Of a DNA stretch of 64,000 nucleotides, positions 60,112 through 64,000 are shown piece by piece (positions within the stretch are counted from its first letter, which is position 1; each line of letters begins with the position of its first letter). The notes under the pieces were generated by a model that ran no database searches, was not told the DNA's origin, and saw only the letters and a list, made by a program, of their open reading frames with translations. A program made the position numbers and the translations under genes. Origin of the DNA: Isosphaera sp. (GTDB taxonomy: Bacteria > Planctomycetota > Planctomycetia > Gemmatales > Gemmataceae); assembly GCA_013822345.1 (NCBI GenBank), contig PNKH01000001.1, positions 62,001 through 126,000 of the forward strand. Reading direction: 5' to 3'.

Positions 60112-61275
60112 GTGGACACCGTCTCCATCGACGACGCGCCCCCGCTCCCGGTGCGGCGACCGGCCACGGTCGCCGACGTCGGCGACCTCGTGCGCGAGGC
60201 CCGCGCCGCCAAGCACGGCGTCTACCCGGTCGGCGGCCGCACCACCCTCGATGTCGGCCTCCCGCCGACGAGGCCCGGCGTCGCCCTCGACACGACGGCC
60301 CTGAACCGGGTGATCGACTACCCCGCCCGGGACATGACGATCACCGTCCAGGCCGGGGTCACCATCGCGGCGCTGCGGGCGGAGTTGGCGAAGGAAGGCC
60401 AGTGGCTGCCGGTCGACGTGGCGTCGCCGGAGCGGGCCACGCTCGGCGGGGCGGTCGCCCTGAACCAGAGCGGGCCGCGGCGGTACGGGTACGGTACTCT
60501 CCGGGACTACGTCATCGGGATCAGCTTCGTGACCGACGACGGGGTCGAGGTGAAGGCCGGCGGGCGGGTGGTGAAGAACGTCGCCGGGTACGACCTGATG
60601 AAGTTGCAGATCGGGGCCGTCGGGACCCTCGGCGTCGTCACCCAGGTGACGCTCAAGGTGAAGCCGAAGCCGGAGGCGTCGGCGGCCGTGGCGTTCGGGT
60701 GCTCCGCCGACGCCCTCGGGCCGGTGCTCGACCTGTTGCACAACTCGAAGTCGCGGCCGGTGGCGGTCGAGGTGGCGAGCGCGGACGCCTGGCGGGCGGC
60801 CGACCTCGGCCCGGCGGCCGACGCGCCGTGGGTGGTCGCGGTCGGGTTCGAGGAGAAGGCGGCGACGGTCGCGTGGCAGCGGACGACCCTGCTCGACGAG
60901 CTGAAGGCGGCCCCGGTCCGGGACGTGGCCGACGCCCCCGACCCGGGGAAGGTGTGGGCGGCGCTCACGGAGTTGCAACTGCGGCCCGAGTCTCGGTTCA
61001 TCGGCAAGGCCGGCGTGCCGCCGAGCACGGTCGCCGCGGTCCTCGCGAAGTCGCCGCCGGGCCTTGTCCACGCCCACGCCCTGAACGGCGTCGTCTGGTC
61101 GCACGGCGACGCCCCCGCCGACGGGGGCGTCCTGCGGCGCTGTCCGGTCGCCGACAAGAAGAAGCTCCCGGTCTGGGGGAAGCCGCCCGCCGCGTGGGAC
61201 CTGATGCGGCACGTCAAGACGACGCTCGACCCGGACAACGTGTTCAACCCCGGCCGCCTGTTCGGCGGCGTGTGA
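60112..61275 (+). CDS. glcE: FAD-binding oxidase, GlcE-like
   Basis: YPVGGRTTLDVGLPPTRPGVALDTTALNRVIDYPARDMTITVQAGV; GGRVVKNVAGYDLMKLQIGAVGTLGVVTQV; start codon not verified. Confidence 0.85.
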   Translation: MDTVSIDDAPPLPVRRPATVADVGDLVREARAAKHGVYPVGGRTTLDVGLPPTRPGVALDTTALNRVIDYPARDMTITVQAGVTIAALRAELAKEGQWLPVDVASPERATLGGAVALNQSGPRRYGYGTLRDYVIGISFVTDDGVEVKAGGRVVKNVAGYDLMKLQIGAVGTLGVVTQVTLKVKPKPEASAAVAFGCSADALGPVLDLLHNSKSRPVAVEVASADAWRAADLGPAADAPWVVAVGFEEKAATVAWQRTTLLDELKAAPVRDVADAPDPGKVWAALTELQLRPESRFIGKAGVPPSTVAAVLAKSPPGLVHAHALNGVVWSHGDAPADGGVLRRCPVADKKKLPVWGKPPAAWDLMRHVKTTLDPDNVFNPGRLFGGV

Positions 61276-61289
61276 GGCCCTTCCCCGAC

Positions 61290-62735
61290 ATGCCCGCCAC
61301 CACCCCGAAGCTCGCCGACGCCGACGCCCCGCGGACCCCGCTCCCGGTGCTGCCCGCGAACGTCGATGCCCCAACCGCCACCGGCGGCCCGCTCCCGGCC
61401 CCTCCGCACCACCACGGGCACGGGTCGCACGGCCCAAACCTCGACTACGAACTCGTCCTCGACTGCGTCCACTGCGGCCTCTGCACCGCCAGTTGCCCGA
61501 CGTACGTCGAGACCGGGAACGAGGCCGACTCGCCCCGCGGCCGCATCTACCTGATGCGGCAGGTGATCGACGGGGCCCTGAAGCTCGACGACGACGTGAA
61601 GCAGCACCTCGACCTGTGCCTGAACTGCCGGGCGTGCGAGACGGCCTGCCCGTCCGGGGTGCAGTACGGCCGGCTGATCGAGCCGTTCCGGGCGTTCATG
61701 GCCGAACAGGAACCCGGCCGGCAGGTGCAGTCGCTCAACGCCGTCCAGCGGTTCCTCCTGTTCAAGGTGTTCCCTTACCGGTGGCGGAACCGCGTCGCGC
61801 TGGCCCCCGCCCGGCTGATGCAGTGGACCGGCCTCGACTGGCTGACCGAGAAGACCGGGCTGACGAGGCTCCTGCCGCGGTCGCTGCGGAACATGAAGAA
61901 CATGCTCCCGGCGCTGAAGCCGCACTACGGCCACCTGCCCGAGGTGCTCGAGCCGGAGGGGCCGCGGCGGGCGCGGGTCGCCCTGTTCCTCGGGTGCGTC
62001 GCCGACTCGCTGTACCCGGAGACGAACTACGCCACCGCAAAGGTGCTGCAGGCGAACGGCTGCGAGGTGTGGATCCCTCGCGCGCAGGGCTGTTGCGGGG
62101 CGCTGCACTACCACGCGGCCGAGGAGGAGCCGGCGCGGGGGTTCGCGGCGGCGAACTGCCAGGCGTTCGGGGCCGACGACGCGGACCGGTTCAAGGACGT
62201 CGACGCGATCATCACGAACGCGGCGGGCTGCGGGTACCAGTTGAAGGACTACGCCCACATGATGCACGGCACCCCGCACGCCGAGGCCGCCGCCCGGCTC
62301 CAGGCGAAGGTGCGCGACGTCAGCGAGTTCCTGGTCGAACTCGGGCCGGTGCCGCCGAGGCACGAGGTGAAGGTGCGGGCGACCTACCACGACGCCTGCC
62401 ACCTGCGGCACGCCCAGCAGGTGTACCGCCAGCCGCGGCAACTGTTGGAGATGATCCCCGGGCTGGAGTTGATCCCGCTGCCGGAGAGCGAGTTGTGCTG
62501 CGGGGCGGCCGGGAGCTACAACCTGACGCAGCCGGAGATGGCGGCGAAGCTCGGGGACCGGAAGGTGGCGAACATCGGGGCGACGGCGGCGCGGGCGGTG
62601 TTCACCGGGAACGTCGGGTGCCTGATGCAGGTGACGCGGCACCTGAAGGCGGCCGGTCAGAACGTCTGGGCGGCGCACCCGGTGGACGCCCTGTGGGCGA
62701 GCTACAGCGGCGACCTCCCGCCGGAACTCGCGTGA
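61290..62735 (+). CDS. glcF: Fe-S binding glycolate oxidase subunit GlcF
   Basis: CVHCGLCTASCPTYVETGNEADSPRGRIYLMR; CLNCRACETACPSGVQYG; CCG motifs. Confidence 0.93.
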   Translation: MPATTPKLADADAPRTPLPVLPANVDAPTATGGPLPAPPHHHGHGSHGPNLDYELVLDCVHCGLCTASCPTYVETGNEADSPRGRIYLMRQVIDGALKLDDDVKQHLDLCLNCRACETACPSGVQYGRLIEPFRAFMAEQEPGRQVQSLNAVQRFLLFKVFPYRWRNRVALAPARLMQWTGLDWLTEKTGLTRLLPRSLRNMKNMLPALKPHYGHLPEVLEPEGPRRARVALFLGCVADSLYPETNYATAKVLQANGCEVWIPRAQGCCGALHYHAAEEEPARGFAAANCQAFGADDADRFKDVDAIITNAAGCGYQLKDYAHMMHGTPHAEAAARLQAKVRDVSEFLVELGPVPPRHEVKVRATYHDACHLRHAQQVYRQPRQLLEMIPGLELIPLPESELCCGAAGSYNLTQPEMAAKLGDRKVANIGATAARAVFTGNVGCLMQVTRHLKAAGQNVWAAHPVDALWASYSGDLPPELA

Positions 62736-62751
62736 CGCCGGAGGAGCGGCG

Positions 62752-63174
62752 GTGACCCGGACCGAGTGGCAGCAACTCGCCGAGCGGTTCCTCGCCGACG
62801 CGAAAGCGCTCCTCGACGCCCGCCGTTGGTCGGCCGCGTACTACCTGGCCGGGTACGCTGTCGAGTGCGGGCTGAAGGCGTGCGTCGTGGCCCGGGTCGC
62901 GGCGGCCCCGGAGCTGATCTTCGAGGACAAGAAATTCTCGGAGAAGTGCTGGACTCACAGCCCCGCGGACCTGGTCAAGGTGGCCGGCCTGGAAGAGGAC
63001 CGGGTCGCCGAGGTCGCCGCCAACCCCGCGTTCAAGAAGAACTGGGACGTGGTCCTGGGTTGGAGCGAGCAGGCCCGGTACAATACCGTGCCGCACGACA
63101 AGGCCAGGCGGCTGTACGGCGCGATCACGCACCGGACGAACGGGGTGCTGTCATGGATCCGGGCCCGCTGGTGA
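62752..63174 (+). CDS. HEPN-domain protein
   Basis: ERFLADAKALLDARRWSAAYYLAGYAVECGLKACVV. Confidence 0.8.
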   Translation: MTRTEWQQLAERFLADAKALLDARRWSAAYYLAGYAVECGLKACVVARVAAAPELIFEDKKFSEKCWTHSPADLVKVAGLEEDRVAEVAANPAFKKNWDVVLGWSEQARYNTVPHDKARRLYGAITHRTNGVLSWIRARW

Positions 63175-63581
63175 TGGGTCTGCGCGACGCGGGGGCCAAG
63201 TTCCTCGCCGAGTTGCGGAAGCAGGTGTCGGTGCGGGCCGCGTTCTGGGTCCGGCCGGAGGGCGGCGATTGGACCCTGTACGTGATCCCCGACCTGCCCG
63301 AGGACGACGTCTACGACGCGCTCGGGGAGGTTCACCGGGCCGCGGCCGCCGTGGGCGACCCGGACTTCGACACGTACCAGGTGCGGCTGATCGGGTCGGA
63401 CGAACGGCTCGCGAAGGAGGTCGCGGAGTACCGGCGGCGCTACCCGGGGCGGACCCGGCTCTACCTGTCCGGCTGGTCGTTCAACGGCTACCCGGTCGAC
63501 GACGCGTACCTCTACCCGGAGGACCCGGCGGCCGGGACCCCGGCTACTTCTTCTTCCCGGGCTCGACGGCGGCCGGCTTGA
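63153..63581 (+). CDS. Hypothetical protein overlapping the HEPN gene
   Basis: ATG within the HEPN 3' end, 22-nt overlap; MDPGPLVMGLRDAGAKFLAELRKQVSVRAAFWVRPEGGDWTLYV. Confidence 0.65.
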   Translation: MDPGPLVMGLRDAGAKFLAELRKQVSVRAAFWVRPEGGDWTLYVIPDLPEDDVYDALGEVHRAAAAVGDPDFDTYQVRLIGSDERLAKEVAEYRRRYPGRTRLYLSGWSFNGYPVDDAYLYPEDPAAGTPATSSSRARRRPA

Positions 63582-64000
63582 ACGTCGCCAACTCCGGCAG
63601 CTTCACCCGCACGCCGTCCTTCGGCACGTCTGCCTTCGCGGCCCACACCACCGCGTTCAGGATCAGCGCCCGCAGGTCGTCGTTCGCCCAGTTCCGGTAG
63701 AAGTGCGGCATCACAACCCCCGCCCCGCGGCCGCCGTCCGGCCGCTCCACCGCCCACGCCACCGTCTCCGCCTTCGGCTTCTCCGGCGGCAACATCGCCG
63801 TCGCCAGCGCCGTCACGTTCCTCGCCGGGCCGTCCTTGCCGAAGTAGTTGTTGAGGTACGGCTCGTCGTGCACCGTGAACCCCTTCCACCCGTGCAGCAC
63901 CGGGTGCTCCGCCTTCGCCGGCTCGACCGTCGCCTCCTGGAAGACGCGGGCCACCGACTTGTGGTGGGTGCAGCGCGTCGCGAAGTACCCGCCGGTCCAG
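63544..64000 (-). CDS. ThuA-like domain protein (5' end outside window)
   Basis: HPVLHGWKGFTVHDEPYLNNYF; GAGVVMPHFYRNWANDDLRALILNAVVWAA. Confidence 0.75.
   Translation of the reverse strand, partial: WTGGYFATRCTHHKSVARVFQEATVEPAKAEHPVLHGWKGFTVHDEPYLNNYFGKDGPARNVTALATAMLPPEKPKAETVAWAVERPDGGRGAGVVMPHFYRNWANDDLRALILNAVVWAAKADVPKDGVRVKLPELATFKPAAVEPGKKK

Noticed and set aside
57831-62735. Novel redox operon
   Set aside because: Matches the glycolate oxidase GlcD/GlcE/GlcF set; only the intervening opposite-strand DUF1080 gene is unusual.

Overview
High-GC bacterial chromosome segment whose gene content (five DUF1559 pseudopilin-like proteins, a DUF1501 + DUF1549/1553 pair, DUF1080, TIGR02996, WD40 proteins, an LEPR-XLL-like N-terminus) points to a planctomycete, probably Gemmataceae (inference). 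Recognisable genes include secA (extended), rnpA, rnc, crcB, aguA, a plsY fusion, an LPS block (hldE, waaF-like, two WaaP/Kdo-kinase-like proteins, GT4, lpxK), ribD, an ArsR regulator, MATE, glcD/glcE/glcF, VapBC-like and HEPN modules. The most unusual locus is a 1.74-kb array at 40297-42033 of 19 foldable tRNA genes plus one tRNA-like unit. None encodes CCA. Every foldable unit has C immediately after N73, mostly CTG. Three units put Leu anticodons (CAA, CAG, GAG) on class I bodies with short variable loops. Several have shrunken D-arms, two lack D-loop GG together with a U55-to-G change in the T-loop, and two have C33. Known synthetase identity elements are nevertheless largely kept (Ala G3:U70, His G-1:C73, Gly U73, and others). 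A terminator-capped transcription unit with a 41-aa ORF lies directly upstream. The window also holds many intergenic palindromic repeat families; one ~190-bp and one ~98-bp family each have about three copies whose inner hairpins differ in sequence but stay palindromic. All calls come from reading the sequence and supplied translations. No database or folding software was used.
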